Below are positions 50,390 through 61,294 of a stretch of DNA of 64,000 nt, piece by piece. Where the stretch lies: contig RHPI01002438.1 of assembly GCA_009103225.1 (NCBI GenBank), forward strand, positions 1,150,812 to 1,214,811, written 5' to 3'. How positions within the stretch are numbered: the first letter of the stretch is position 1; every line of letters starts with the position of its first letter. The translations under genes and the position numbers were made by a program. This DNA is from Chlorokybus atmophyticus. Taxonomy: Eukaryota > Streptophyta > Chlorokybophyceae > Chlorokybales > Chlorokybaceae. The notes under the pieces are model-generated. The model made no database searches and was not told the origin of the DNA. It was given only the letters and a program-made list of their open reading frames with translations.

Positions 50390-51530
50390 AAACCATACTG
50401 TTCTGGTCCATGGCGCGACCCAAGAGTTGCCTCTGTTGGTTGTCTGTCAGTGAGCACCCTGTTATGCTGCCTGTGATGAACCCCATAGCGCGTTCGCGCT
50501 CGCGTGCGTTGGGTTTGTCTAATTGGCCTGTGTTGTTGTCGAAGACCATGCTATCCCCGCCATCTCTGTAGGGATATGAGCCCGCGTATGAAACCAGCGT
50601 GGGGAGAGCTCGACGTGGTTCTCCTGGTTGGTTGCACTAGTAAAAATGGTTGTGGTTATGGAGAGACTGGCTGTGACGTCCTGCCAATGTCGTGGATGTC
50701 ATCCAACAAGTTCAGGGGACGCAAAATAAGAAGGTGCTCAGCGGCGATCAACTCTTCCACAGCGGCGAGGTTTGTCCACTTGGCGCGGACGCGGTGTGCA
50801 CGACACATGGCGTGCAGCGTTCATCCTGATCGGGTGGCCAAGGATTGAGCACACGACCCGGTAGCTGTGCTGCACCAGGTGGCGGCGATCATCCTCGGAG
50901 TGGACATTCTTCATGATGTACGCCAGAGGGTGTTGAATCTGGTGGTGTTGCAGCAGGTGGATGACTCGCAGCAACTCCAAAAAGATTGTGGACCGTGGAT
51001 TGTGTAGCCCATGTTCTGTGCCGGCCCGGGCACTCCCATCCAGCAACAGATCCACATTGCCCAAGACAATGAGAAGATCAGTCGAAATGAGGCGAACGTC
51101 TTGAGGCAACGCCTTAAGACTTCCGCGCAATGCAGATAATGGCAGAAGGTGTGGATAGCGCGAGTGCAACTGGCGCAGATGATGGCGAACAGCAGTGTGG
51201 GCACGCGGATCAGGGTCACATTAGTGATATTATGTTACCTTGACACCGGTGTTGAGAAGGACTGCCAAGCCGCTGCCAATCCCGCCGAACAGCTCCAGCA
51301 AGGTGACTCCTTGTTGGCGCCGCGCCGCGCTGAAGTCCACGACTCCAGTTGCCACGGTAAACCAGTCTGCAACCGGGACCTCTTCGTAGTAGTCTGGAAA
51401 GCGTGTGGGGAACGTCTGTTTGTTCAGCAACGCATGTGCGATCACCCCTGCTCCCCAGCGACGCTTTGCCGGGTCCTGCAAGGCCACCTCCTTGGTTGTC
51501 GTGTTGTGCGTGTTGAAATTGGGCATGGGT
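50390..51530 (-). pseudogene. Element 6 C5-cytosine DNA methyltransferase, decayed
   Basis: Motif I is excellent: VTLLELFGGIGSGLAVLLN (about 51310-51240). A stop follows, then CDPDPRA and RYPHLL aligned with element 5, and VDLLLDG, where WECPG (motif IV) is visible only after a frame change at about 51035. Motif VI reads YIMKNV instead of IENV, so the conserved Glu is lost. HRVRAKWTNLAAVEEL (motif VIII-like) is in another frame near 50770. The end RERERAMGFITGS ... LLGRAMDQNSMV (50510-50390) is continuous with the frame leading to RT, showing the original arrangement. Clearly inactive. Confidence 0.87.
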
Positions 51531-51639
51531 GACGGTTGTAAAGGTGGCCCCCATGAGTTGACGTGCTCGTGTGGACAGCACCGGGTCCAGGGTGATAAAC
51601 TCGATGGTGAAACCGCTGCGCCAGCCGGGTCTGAACCAT

Positions 51640-52080
51640 GCTTGTTTGGTCCAGTTGTCCATGCTGATGGCTACGGGGTAGCTGAAGTCCTGCCCAACCA
51701 GCAGGTCATAGCTGGTGGCGTTGGTGACCACACACCGCTGAGCCAGCTGCGTGTTGTGAGGTCCAACCCAATCAGGGTAATGGTGAGGACTTCCTTGGTG
51801 ATGCCAGCGGGGCTTTCTCGTCCTCCCGTGACGGTGTCAATATCGAAGGGGCAGCTGTCCAGCGACGCTGCTGTGAGACCCAAGGCCTTAGCCAAGTGTC
51901 GGCCGATGATACATGGTCATGCCCCTCCATCCAGCATGACGCGCTTGGGCGCACGTCCGTTGATCTGCACATGCTTGCCCTGGTTGGCAACCATAACGGC
52001 GTTGGCGTTGAGCCGTGCGCGATTGTTGGGATGGCGAGGAACAGTATGTGCGGTGGGGGTGTTGCTCCAAAGTGCTAGTC
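51640..52080 (-). pseudogene. Element 6 aspartic protease
   Basis: RVMLDGGA with an in-frame TGA directly after the active-site Ala, then CIIGRHLAKALGL. After a shift, TNATSYDLLVGQDFSYPVAI aligns with the YDVVLGQDFLFPV segment of element 5. Confidence 0.75.
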
Positions 52081-52084
52081 CTCA

Positions 52085-53660
52085 AGGCTGCCATGGCTCC
52101 TCTTCCTGCCGCAGGAGCTGTACCCTGTCCTGGTGCACTCCCTTGTTTTGTTTCACCCCCCTGCCCTGGCCCCTGGCCAGGTGGTGCCGGCGCCGGCGGT
52201 GGATAGCGACGAGGGGTTGGGTCAGTACCAGGAGCTGGTGGTGGTGGTGGTGGTGGAGGAACGCGTTCCATTGCTGCCACTGTCTACATGTTGGTCCAAT
52301 AGAGTGCATGAGCGGCCTCACGCACAAGTGTGCCCTCCCATGTGGCTGAGGGGTGATACCGCCAGTCGGCGAACTCCTCCAACTGAGGCATAGGCGTGAG
52401 GTAGACGGCGCGTACTAGCTGCCTTCTCAATGTGTCGTCAATGGTGGGTATCCCCATGATGCTCCGCATGTACATGTCCCACCGGCCTCTAGAAATCCCG
52501 ACGTCAATCGCTGTCATGACCCGTCCTCTCAGGGTGTCGGGTGAGTCCTGCTGTCGACGCTGGTTGTCATAGGCCTGCGCGATGCGCCGGAGTTGCCGTG
52601 CTGCCTCGATGCCTGGTAAATGCATGAGGGCGATCACCATAGTGACCGTGTCACGAATGCCATAAAGACGCAACCGGTCCACCACTTGGTCGTATGCTTG
52701 CCGTATAGAGCGCATGAACGCACTCATCCAGTGCAGTCTCGATAGCAACGCGAAAAGTGGAACTGCAGGGTGGTTGTTGATCAACTAGGTGAGTACTTGA
52801 GCCCGTTCTCTCGTGGTTTGCTGTAGTCACAGCATCCCTCTGAGCGTGGCGCCTTCCGAGCCTTGTTGTTGCAACGTCCCCTGGATGGCTTCCTGCAGCA
52901 GGTGTGTGCGCAACTGTTGCTCCCCGTGTGTTTGTTGATCATCAAGATGCGGGTGGGCTCCCCGTTGAAGATACCCCTTCCCTGGTTGACGCTGGTTTGC
53001 TAGCCAGGTGTTGGTCATGTTGACGATGAGGGTAGCGATTTCCCCCCTGAAATATCTGCTCAACGCCTCCGTTTCAACGCGTCTGATGCGCTCCCTGTCG
53101 TCGTCGGTGGGATGTTGCGGCCTGTTCACCCAGATGTTGCCATATGCTTCGGCACGGATGTCGTCGATGATGACGCCAGCTGGTGCTTCATCGATATCCC
53201 GCTGGACATTGTTAAAGTAGTCCCATTTGCAACAACGGACCACCTAATCTCGATGCTCACGAAACTGGGGAGCCTGATCTAGTGCGTAGAAGCGGCGGCA
53301 TTGCTCATGCTATGAAAATTTGTCAAACTCACGGTCGTTGCCCAGCGGACGCGCAGCAAATGCCCGAAACGATTGAACCACCTGCAGGTCCAAGTTGTCG
53401 AAGTGGTCCAGGTTGGACGGCTCTTAGTTGGGTGGTTTCAGCAATGCTAGATGCTCCGGTACCGACCGATGGCGGTTGTACACATCCCACAACATAGTGA
53501 GGGTTTTGTCGGTGATGCGCAGGGCGCGGAAGTTGTGGCCCAGCTCCTGACAATGGAGAGGGCCAGTGTCGACACATATAACAGGGCATTCTCGTCGATG
53601 CGCCACATGAAGTGGTCACCTCCAACGTGCGCCGGGGTGATTGGCATGTCAGCGGCTGTA
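52085..53660 (-). pseudogene. Element 6 unrecognised coding region between gag and protease
   Basis: Collinear minus-strand pieces with a few stops: NFRALRITDKTLTMLWDVYN, FDNLDLQVVQSFRAFAARPL, CKWDYFNNVQRDIDEAPAGV, a segment around YFRGEIATLIVNMTNTWLAN (53243-52827), then 52784-52284 with AYDQVVDRLRLYGIRDTVTM, and a Pro-rich linker near 52270-52200. I recognise no domain. The balance of hydrophobic and charged residues across 450 codons indicates a formerly translated protein. It may be the true capsid part of gag, or an extra protein of this family. Confidence 0.5.
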
Positions 53661-54180
53661 CATGTTGGTCGTTGTCCGAGTGGGAAATGCTGCCGGTACG
53701 TCAGCTACGCCGGCTGAGATTGCCTCCGCTGTCGCGAACGTGGAAAGTCCCGTCTCCGTGGCAGCAATGGTGGACGTTGATGGTCCGGTGATACCGAGCT
53801 GGGTGATAGTTGCAGTACTGGTTGGATGCGCAGTGGAGTCAATAGCGGCGATGGTTGCTGCTGATGAGATGACTGCCATCGAATCGGCAGCAAGGACAGC
53901 TGAGGTTGCAACAATAGTTGCCGCAAGACTTTCACCAACGGCAGCGGTAGCGGCTGTCGTGGTTGGTGTTGCAGCAGTTGCAGTGGAATCTGCGAGGACT
54001 CTTGCAAATATAGACAATAACTCCGAGGCACTAGTGGCGTCGGCCGGCGAAGGCGTTGTGGTTGTTGCTGCTGTTGTTGCCTCTTGGCCAGCAGGACGAG
54101 CTGTTCCACATGTGGAGTATGGCCCAGCGTCCCCTTGGGTTCGCCGTGGTGGCTGTATGCGGGTAGGGGGGGTGGCTCCC

Positions 54181-54927
54181 TCATGCTTCACTCCCATTGC
54201 TGCCCATCGCGCCATGTAGCATGCGATATTCATCCTCCCTGTCTTTCAGTAACGCGTGAAGCTCGTCCGTCCGTGCTGTGAGGCAAGCAACCACCTCCGT
54301 GCTCTCCGCACCATGCGACCTGCGGGCAGCGTTGCCTGCTTTGGGTCCAACCTGATGGTTCTGTTTTGGTTTCGGCGGGTTGTTCTTCCCCCGATAGCCG
54401 TTGTTGGCTGGCTTCTTGCCCTTGTTGCCGTTGTGGCTGTTGTGCTTGTAACCGCTGCTGCCACTGTAGCTGTCTGAGGGTCTCAACTTAGGATGTTTGG
54501 CATAGCAAATTGCCTCCAAGTGTCCAGTCTTGTGACAGTGGTCGCACACCAGGTTTCCGTACTCCTCCGTGCAGTCCTTCTGATAGTGGCGACCACACCG
54601 ATGGCAGACGACAGGAGCAGGTAGTGCAGTGTAAGCTGACTTCGCAGGAGACCGGGGTGTGTTGGTGGGATAAGACTCGCGGTCACGTCGGCTGGGGTCT
54701 AGAGCAGAGACAGAAGCACGTGAGGGACCAGAGTTTATACCTAGCACGGCTCTCATCCACACCTGGCGGTCATGAATTGCCAGGGCTGTTCCAAAGGCTT
54801 GAAGCAGCGAATACCCTTGTGGTCGGGTATTGTTAAGAGCGTTGTCTACCGTTTTGTTTAGTGGAGGCTCAAGTTGGCTGACGAGCATCACGGCGGCAAC
54901 TTTGTCGCTGAGGATCACACCGATTGA
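54181..54927 (-). pseudogene. gag: Element 6 gag C-terminal half with zinc knuckles
   Basis: The open frame starts inside gag: VILSDKVAAVML and ALNNTRPQGYSLLQAFGTAL match element 3 gag. Knuckles: CHRCGRHYQKDC and CDHCHKTGHLEAIC, then a basic Asn/Lys/Gly-rich tail. The N-terminal half is missing at the junction with the palindrome cluster near 54930. A Thr/Ala/Ser-rich frame continues in another phase to about 53650. Confidence 0.8.
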
Positions 54928-54934
54928 CGTCAAA

Positions 54935-55380
54935 GGACCATGAATGGTCCGTACCTCTAGACAGGGATTTTCCTGCTAAGTGGCTTTGGTGGACTATATA
55001 TGGTCGGACTGTCAATGACAGTCGGACCATGCATGGTCCAAACCTCACGTGAACAGTCCCATGTTTGTTGAGGGTCGCACCATGTATGGTGACCTGTTTG
55101 TATGAGTTTGCAAGGACCATGTATGGTGCAATGCCCCCTGGCGCAGAAGACCAGGCATGGTTTGTTACTTCCACATGTCTGGTGATTGACAATCGCATCA
55201 TGCACGGTTCATGGATACGGACCGAAAGTCTTTGTTTAAACAGACATATTTCGGACCATACATGGTCCACAAGCAGCACCATGTCTGGTCCTAACAGACA
55301 ACGCACCACATGGTCTGATTGACAGTCGCACCATGCATGATCTGTCATGATGTCACAGCCATTGAATCCATGCATGGTCT
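54935..55380. repeat. cluster of ACCATG/CATGGT palindromes
   Basis: About ten copies of an imperfect palindrome with core ACCATGNATGGT. Examples: GGACCATGAATGGTCC (54935), GGACCATGCATGGTCC (55024, perfect), CACCATGTATGGTG (55078), GGACCATGTATGGTGC (55114) and GGACCATACATGGTCC (55253). Spacing is irregular, about 40-90 bp. This looks like subterminal transposase-binding repeats. Confidence 0.85.
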
Positions 55381-55571
55381 TAGCACTGGTGCCTGCACCG
55401 TGCCCGGTGCATACAATCCGACACGCATGCAATTTGCAAAAATGCTGTAATGGACTGTCAAACAACAGCCCATCAGTGTCAAGCCAGTGATACTGTAGCT
55501 ACAGTCTCCTACATGCACTTCAAGCTGCGGTTACAGGAGGTAACAGGAGGTCACAGGAGCAGCTAACAACA

Positions 55572-57992
55572 TCAGTCTGTTGTGTTGCCAGCACCTTCAC
55601 CTGGAAGCCAGACTTGTGCCCTCCCTGGTTGATTCAGCCCCAATGTGAAGACACCCGCGACAGCCTTGCTCGACAGCATCTCTTGCAAACACTCATCGAG
55701 TGCTTGTTGAGCTCTGCGCGACAACTGTACTGTCATGTGCTTTGACAAACAGTAACTTGACCATAGCATAGGAAACCACCCATCTAAGAGGATGACGAGG
55801 GCTGTCGCGTCCACTGCCTCTTGGGTCGGAATGGCTTTCTCTTCTTTGCCTCGCTCAAAAGCCCTGCATTGTACCAAATCATCACTCTTGAAAACCAGCA
55901 AAGGACTGTCGTTAACTTGCTGCAGTGAAGTATGCATACCTAGTAGTTTGCGATTGGATCCCCACTCGCACCCGCCTTCAACATCTTTGTTGGTCACCAA
56001 CCACTTTCTCCTGGCAGCAAAGTCGACAATGGCTCTCAAGATCAGCTCGTATGGCACACGCTTCATTCGGTTGGGGTCCTTGAATGCCAGTTGGTGACCA
56101 TTGTGGAACAGCGTGTGCTCGATGTGGTGGTAGTACTCATACATGTCCATCGCCTCCTCTCTGGTGGGGGCGTCGGGCTTGGTGTTGCACACAATCCCCG
56201 CTGCAATTCGCAACTCCATGGCGGCGGCTTCATCTTCACAGTCATAGATGGCCCCAGCAACCTGCATAGGACCCAGAGTGGTCAGTGCAGTCCATTGGCG
56301 AGTGTCGATATCATTGACAGTCTGCAATGCGTTGATGACTGTCAAGAACTGCAACATGTAATGCAATTTGCGATTGTCAAGGCGTGATCAATGGCTGCAT
56401 TGGCGACCGTTCATCATGTGACAGCAGCCTAACGACAGCTCTTATTAACCTCTGTGTCTGTGCTGTGCCTGGCTGCGGGCGTAGGCAGCCGGTCCTTGAT
56501 GCAACCCGGCACCGCAATGCGCTCATCGTTAGCGCATGCCTCACAGGGGCAGATGCCTCCGCAGGCCAAGAACATCATGGGCCACTCCACCGTCCTGCCC
56601 TGCATGTTGTTGTGTTTAACACAAGAACTGCTCATGCACTACACCATACAGTTACAGCAGGAGCATGTGCATATCTACAGCAAGCAATGTACCTCCAGAG
56701 TACGTCCACTATGGCAGCTGCTTGTCGGCGTGCCATAGAGAAAATGCCTTTCTTTCACAGGTAGTTCAACGGCAAGGTTGACATCCTCATTGCTCATTGC
56801 CATCCAATGGTTAACAGAGACTAGATACGTGCGCATTGGTTGGTCTGGCTCGCATAGAGAACCGATGGTGGCGACGCCAACGACTACTGCGTTGTTGCAA
56901 ATATTGAACACCTGATCTTCAGCATATCCGTCCGCACCCCTGTCGTGACACGCAGAGTAGCATTCAAAGTAGCAGGCACCATGTGTTAAGCCAATATGCA
57001 TGGAGGCAGCAGCTCAGCAAAACAGTACAACAGGACCGACAGTTGACCGACAGCACCATAGTTGCTTAACTCTTTTTTAGCCAAGTGGCCCGGTATTCAG
57101 CGTTTGTGAGAGGAAGAGCGGTTAAAGGCGCAAGCATGACCACGTGCTGGTTGGCCCTCATGTCCCTCCCAAGACAAAATGTCATGCCCCAGCCAGCTCC
57201 AGCTTGAGCAGCGCGGCTGCCTTGTGCAGCTTCCCTGTCGCTGGCACGCCTTTGCTTCTTGGCCTCATTGCGTTCTTGGACGCTCTTCCCGATACCACTA
57301 CCGCGCTTCGCGCGAACGGAGTACTGCAGCACCAGTACATGCTGCTTGATTTGTGCCGCAACACAAGCAGATAAGAGTACAGCAACGTACCAACGGCAAG
57401 GACTGTCAACGGCAAGATAGCTCCACTACAGCATTTTCAGCTGTTGGAAGATGGCATCTAGCAGAAGACAGCCTTAAAGACAGCATATCGCAACCGGTCA
57501 ATGAAGCAACAAGCACAAACACAGCAACCAAGGCAAGGACTGTCAACGGCAAGACAGCTAAGCAGACAGTGAGTGAACTAAAAGCTGGACGACATGCCTG
57601 AAAGCTCACTTCAACACAGCTGCATTCAAGTTTCTATTAAACAGCAGATTTCACCAAGAAAGCAGCTCACCTTTTGTCCACGTGAGCGTGTGGTTTGCGT
57701 CAAAGACCAGTGGAAGTGATTGCTGCAAGACCGCCTCGCATACTTTGTCGAGCTCTTGCCGGTGCTCGGCATTCATCTTGAAGTCCTTGCCCTTCATACC
57801 TTGAGGTAGTGGCCACTTGCTTAACATCTCCTTTTTCAGCTTCTCCAGGTTGACCATCAGCGTTGTGCGCATATGCTTGTACTCCTCCTTCATCAAGAAC
57901 TGCTGGCCTTTCACCTGGCCCAGCAAATGGTTGCCCTTGGCCCTAAAGCAATCAGTTGCAGCAGGCAGTTGGCTGCCCTCCTCAGTAGCCAT
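55572..57992 (-). CDS. transposon accessory gene (minus strand), unknown function
   Basis: Probable multi-exon gene. Exon 57992-57671 starts MATEEGSQLPAATDCFRAKG, continues LMKEEYKHMRTTLMVNLEKL and ends at an AAG|GTGAGC donor. A frame at 57332-57066 (VQERNEAKKQRRASDREAAQ) and one at about 57001-56760 (FNICNNAVVVGVATIGSLCE) may be middle exons. The last frame, ending at 55572, is long (up to 264 codons from 56366) with EEAMDMYEYYHHIEHTLFHN, ILRAIVDFAARRKWLVTNKD and ALVILLDGWFPMLWSSY. No known domain recognised. Introns contain the GACTGTCA motif, tying it to the transposon. Exon connections are uncertain. Confidence 0.45.
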
Positions 57993-58761
57993 AATGTCAG
58001 CTGAACAGCCTGAACAAGCAACCGAACTTAGTGCACAGACAGTGACTCAGCGCGCAATTAACAAGGCATGCAAGCTTCAAAGCAAAACAAACACCTTTCA
58101 GGTAAGCGCTGACAGCTCAAGCAGCAAACCACAAACGACTAGTGCAATTTTTCAAGCAACACACAACCAGGGCGCATGAAAACTCGCAAGCGAACTCACT
58201 ACTCACTCACTAGGACTGTCAAGTCCTACCGTGTTCCATATGGACAGTCGCACGAGCCGCACAAGCCGCAATTGTGCAGTGCCAAATGCAGTGCGACATA
58301 GTCCATGGAACTCACAAAGCTAGTGACACGGCTGTCAATCCCTAGACTTTCCTTATATATCTGGGGGTTGTCATATATTGGACGTCGAATCGACGCCAAA
58401 CGCACTGCTAGCAACAGATTGCGTGGAAGATACAAGGCGGCTGTTAAGGGTTAGCAGTGTTAGGGCTAGGGACTCACCAATTTGGCGGCTGTCGTTGATG
58501 GGACATCATCGATTGGACGGAAGGTTGGCGGCGTATATAGCCGTTGCATGGTCTCGCTAGTATAGTTTGCTGTGGTTGTGGTTGTTGTGGTTGTGGTTGT
58601 GGGTGTAGCTCAGGGCGCAGGGTGAAGCGAAGAGAGGTGTGCGGAGCTGTGAGGAGTTGTACAAGACAGTCGCTAGGAGAAGGATTGCCAGGCAGTTGGA
58701 CATCATGGAACGAAGGCGGGCGCCCATTGGGGCGCCGTTTATTTAAGGCTGCCCGTTCTGC

Positions 58762-59416
58762 ATGTGCAATGTGCAAGCTGGTCACCGTGATGCAAGGGTT
58801 CAACCAACGGGGGGAGAGACCAAGCCCACCAAAATCGGACAGCACTTCAACACGCAGGTGTGCCGATGCGTGCGCATGATCAACAACCGGGGCGGTAGGG
58901 AGGACCAGGATGTGTGCAAGGCTATGGGGCTTCAATACCAGCAAGCCATCAAGGTAAGAACGTTCAACAATCAAGATTGTTTACGACATGCATGGGCTGT
59001 CAATGCTCTGTGCCATGGCGCATCGCGCATCGCATTGACAGTCGCTACTGAGATCCTGTGCATGTCACTTGCAATGCATGATGTTGTTTTGTTCTATCAG
59101 CCTAGGTATCAACTTACATTTGCGTGACATGTCCCATTGCACGAGAAACTCACCAGCAGCGTATTGCAGAAGGATCGATTCCCGGCCCACCCTCACCCAC
59201 ATGTCGCGGTGATGAAATACTATAAAATGGCAGAAGTCATGGCCATCCCAGGATGGGTGAGTTGATGCATTTGTACACTAATCATCGCGGCATTCTTACT
59301 TACCCAAGGTTACAGACGCAAGAACTGTGGGACGAAGCGGGACGGCTGTCAAGACAGTATACCTTTTGGCCTCGCAATACGCAGTTGGAGGTAGAAGAGG
59401 AGCAAGCGGAGCAGGC

Positions 59417-59447
<31 letters not shown>

Positions 59448-59976
59448 CAACAGCAACAAGAGCCGGAAGGAAGCGAGGAGGCAGACTCGGAGGAGACTGC
59501 AGATGTCTCAACAAGTCCATCATTGCGTAAATCCTCCGCACAGCAACGCGGCAAAGGACCTGCGATGAATCCCAAAGAAGAGTTCCGTGCAGCTCTTCAA
59601 GAGATGTAGAGGTTTGAAGTAAAACGCTACAGTTCCACGAGCACCACACAACCACCCAACCTGTCGAACGACAACTTGAGGGTAAGCATATGTCTTGAAT
59701 ACCCCCCCTCCCCCCTTGGCTTAGAGGACTGTCAAGCAAGACTGTCATCTGTGTGGCTCTCACAGCATTGCAACTGACCACTGCTTCAAACAGACTGACA
59801 ATGAGATTCCCAACCTGAAGCTCATCCATCGTGGAGCTGGAGACAAGCACCAGCTGTGGCGGCTAAACTATTTGAAGGATGTGAAAGCATCTACAAGCAT
59901 TCTGGTCAAAGAGGAGTTCAAGTATCACCTGCACAACTGGGAGATCAAGGACTCCACAATCATCGGCCGTGTTTGA
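58762..59976 (+). CDS. transposon accessory gene (plus strand) with polyGln tract
   Basis: Suggested exons: about 58762-58953 (KIGQHFNTQVCRCVRMINNR, donor AAG|GTAAGA), about 59143-59256 (LTSSVLQKDRFPAHPHPHVA, MKYYKMAEVMAIPGW, donor TGG|GTGAGT), 59316-59609 or beyond (ELWDEAGRLSRQYTFWPRNT, then about 14 Gln and an acidic stretch) and 59796-59976 (LKLIHRGAGDKHQLWRLNYL, VKEEFKYHLHNWEIKDS). A TAG at 59607 splits exon 3 from a readable continuation, so this copy may be a pseudogene. It resembles the gene at 27998-29788 in exon content (KDRFPAHPHPHV versus NDHRVESHVYP; VKEEFKYHLHNWEI versus LEKEYKWTLFNI). Function unknown. Confidence 0.45.
59410..59460 (+). repeat. CAG/CAA trinucleotide tract (polyGln)
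   Basis: A run of CAG, then CAGCAACAGCAACAGCAACAA-type codons, encodes about 14 consecutive Gln in the plus-strand accessory gene. CAA interruptions suggest coding selection or repeat stabilisation. Confidence 0.9.
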
Positions 59977-60454
59977 GGCGACAACCCCTACCGATTTCCC
60001 CGCTGCATTGCAGTGGTTGCATACCCCTAAAGGCATGGACGCCGTGATAAGATACCGCCAGGCTTGTTTCAGGCGGTAAGGCGCAGGTCAATAAGGACTG
60101 AACCCACCATGTATACCTTAGCCCGCGCTAGGCAATTACATAGAACGATTGCCTTTGCATACTACCAGCGGATCCTGGGGTACATCTGAACCTTCTTGGT
60201 GTACATAATCTGTGTATAGTACAAGCGTGTTAATGCCTAAGATAAACATCAGTGTTTTTATGCCTTCTTTCAGTAATGACCACTCACAACAAGCACAAAT
60301 GAGCACATGAGCACAATTGACAGCCGCATGGACTGTAAGTGACACGTATTGCCTTGTTGCAGGCTGTCAACCACTCACAACATGAAACCACACATGAGCA
60401 CAATTGACAGCCGCAACGACAGTCACCTTGACAGCCGCATGGACTGTTGCCAAA
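59977..60454. other. non-coding part of the transposon with GACAGCC/GACTGT motifs
   Basis: Between the plus-strand accessory gene and the transposase 3' end. It has paired repeats ATGAGCACAATTGACAGCCG at about 60298 and 60393 and several GACAGYC/GACTGT motifs. Transcript ends of both converging genes should be here. Confidence 0.6.
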
Positions 60455-61221
60455 AATTGTTATGCGTACCTGCCTCAGGCTCTCCTGCCTTATAGTACAT
60501 GACATGTCTGTCATAGAACATGCGCACCACCTCAGTTGTTGGCTGCTCTTGCCATCTGCCTTGATAAACTTGCTGCCATTTCAGCTTTCTCTTGACCGTA
60601 ATGGGTGACACCTTCTCGTTGCGACAGTCTTTATTGACCACCCACCGCGCCAGGCCTTGGCGGGCACTCGCTGGTCGAGGAGCAGGCTTCAGGTAGTCAA
60701 CCAACATGTTGCCTTCATCGTCAACTTGGGGCTGTCGAATAACGACGAGCCATGGCGGAGGATCATCGGATGCAGGTACTGGTGGGTTAGTGGGCACGCG
60801 AAAGTCAAAGACCGACTTCTTCTCATCCTCATGTCTTACAAGCAGCACATCCTCGGGTTTTAGGCCATACGGGGAGAGGTGTATCAGCTGCTAGCAATCG
60901 CAGCTCTGGGTTGCTGAAGTCGTAAGCCAGCATGTAGGGGAGCAGCCTCGGTCTCTCCGTCAGCATCCACACTTTGCGCAGCAGCTGCTGCCCTCGAACA
61001 AGAATGTAGGGTTCCTCCAACGTGCGCACATGCAGTGCACCAGAGTCCGCGTCCATATATTGATTGCCAGCAGCATCTTTTCGCAGGCTGTACGTGTGGA
61101 CGGCAATGTACACATTGCACTCTGTGTGGAAGAGCATGAAGATTTTGCTGACAATGGCAGGCCTGCTTCCATCAAGCATCACAGCATCCTTGCGGTCGCG
61201 CATGTGTAAGAGTGCACACGT

Positions 61222-61294
<73 letters not shown>

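Larger units (their letters stand above)
49215..54930 (-). mobile_element. Element 6: methyltransferase-bearing gypsy element, 3' truncated
   Basis: Order on the minus strand: gag with zinc knuckles (54927-54181), a long region of unknown coding content, protease, DNA methyltransferase, RT. It breaks off in the RT thumb at about 49215, next to the 3' end of element 5 in opposite orientation, and its gag start is cut by the DNA transposon on the right. Stops and frameshifts occur throughout. It belongs to the same broad family as element 5 but is clearly diverged. Confidence 0.88.

Noticed and set aside
53641-54219. Plus-strand Ala/Val-rich frame of 192 codons
   Set aside because: Opposite to the Ala/Thr/Ser-rich linker of element 6 gag; composition shadow.
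54869-55465. Minus-strand frame of 198 codons in the palindrome cluster
   Set aside because: Repetitive His/Cys/Trp composition follows the ACCATG repeats; no domain and no splice context.
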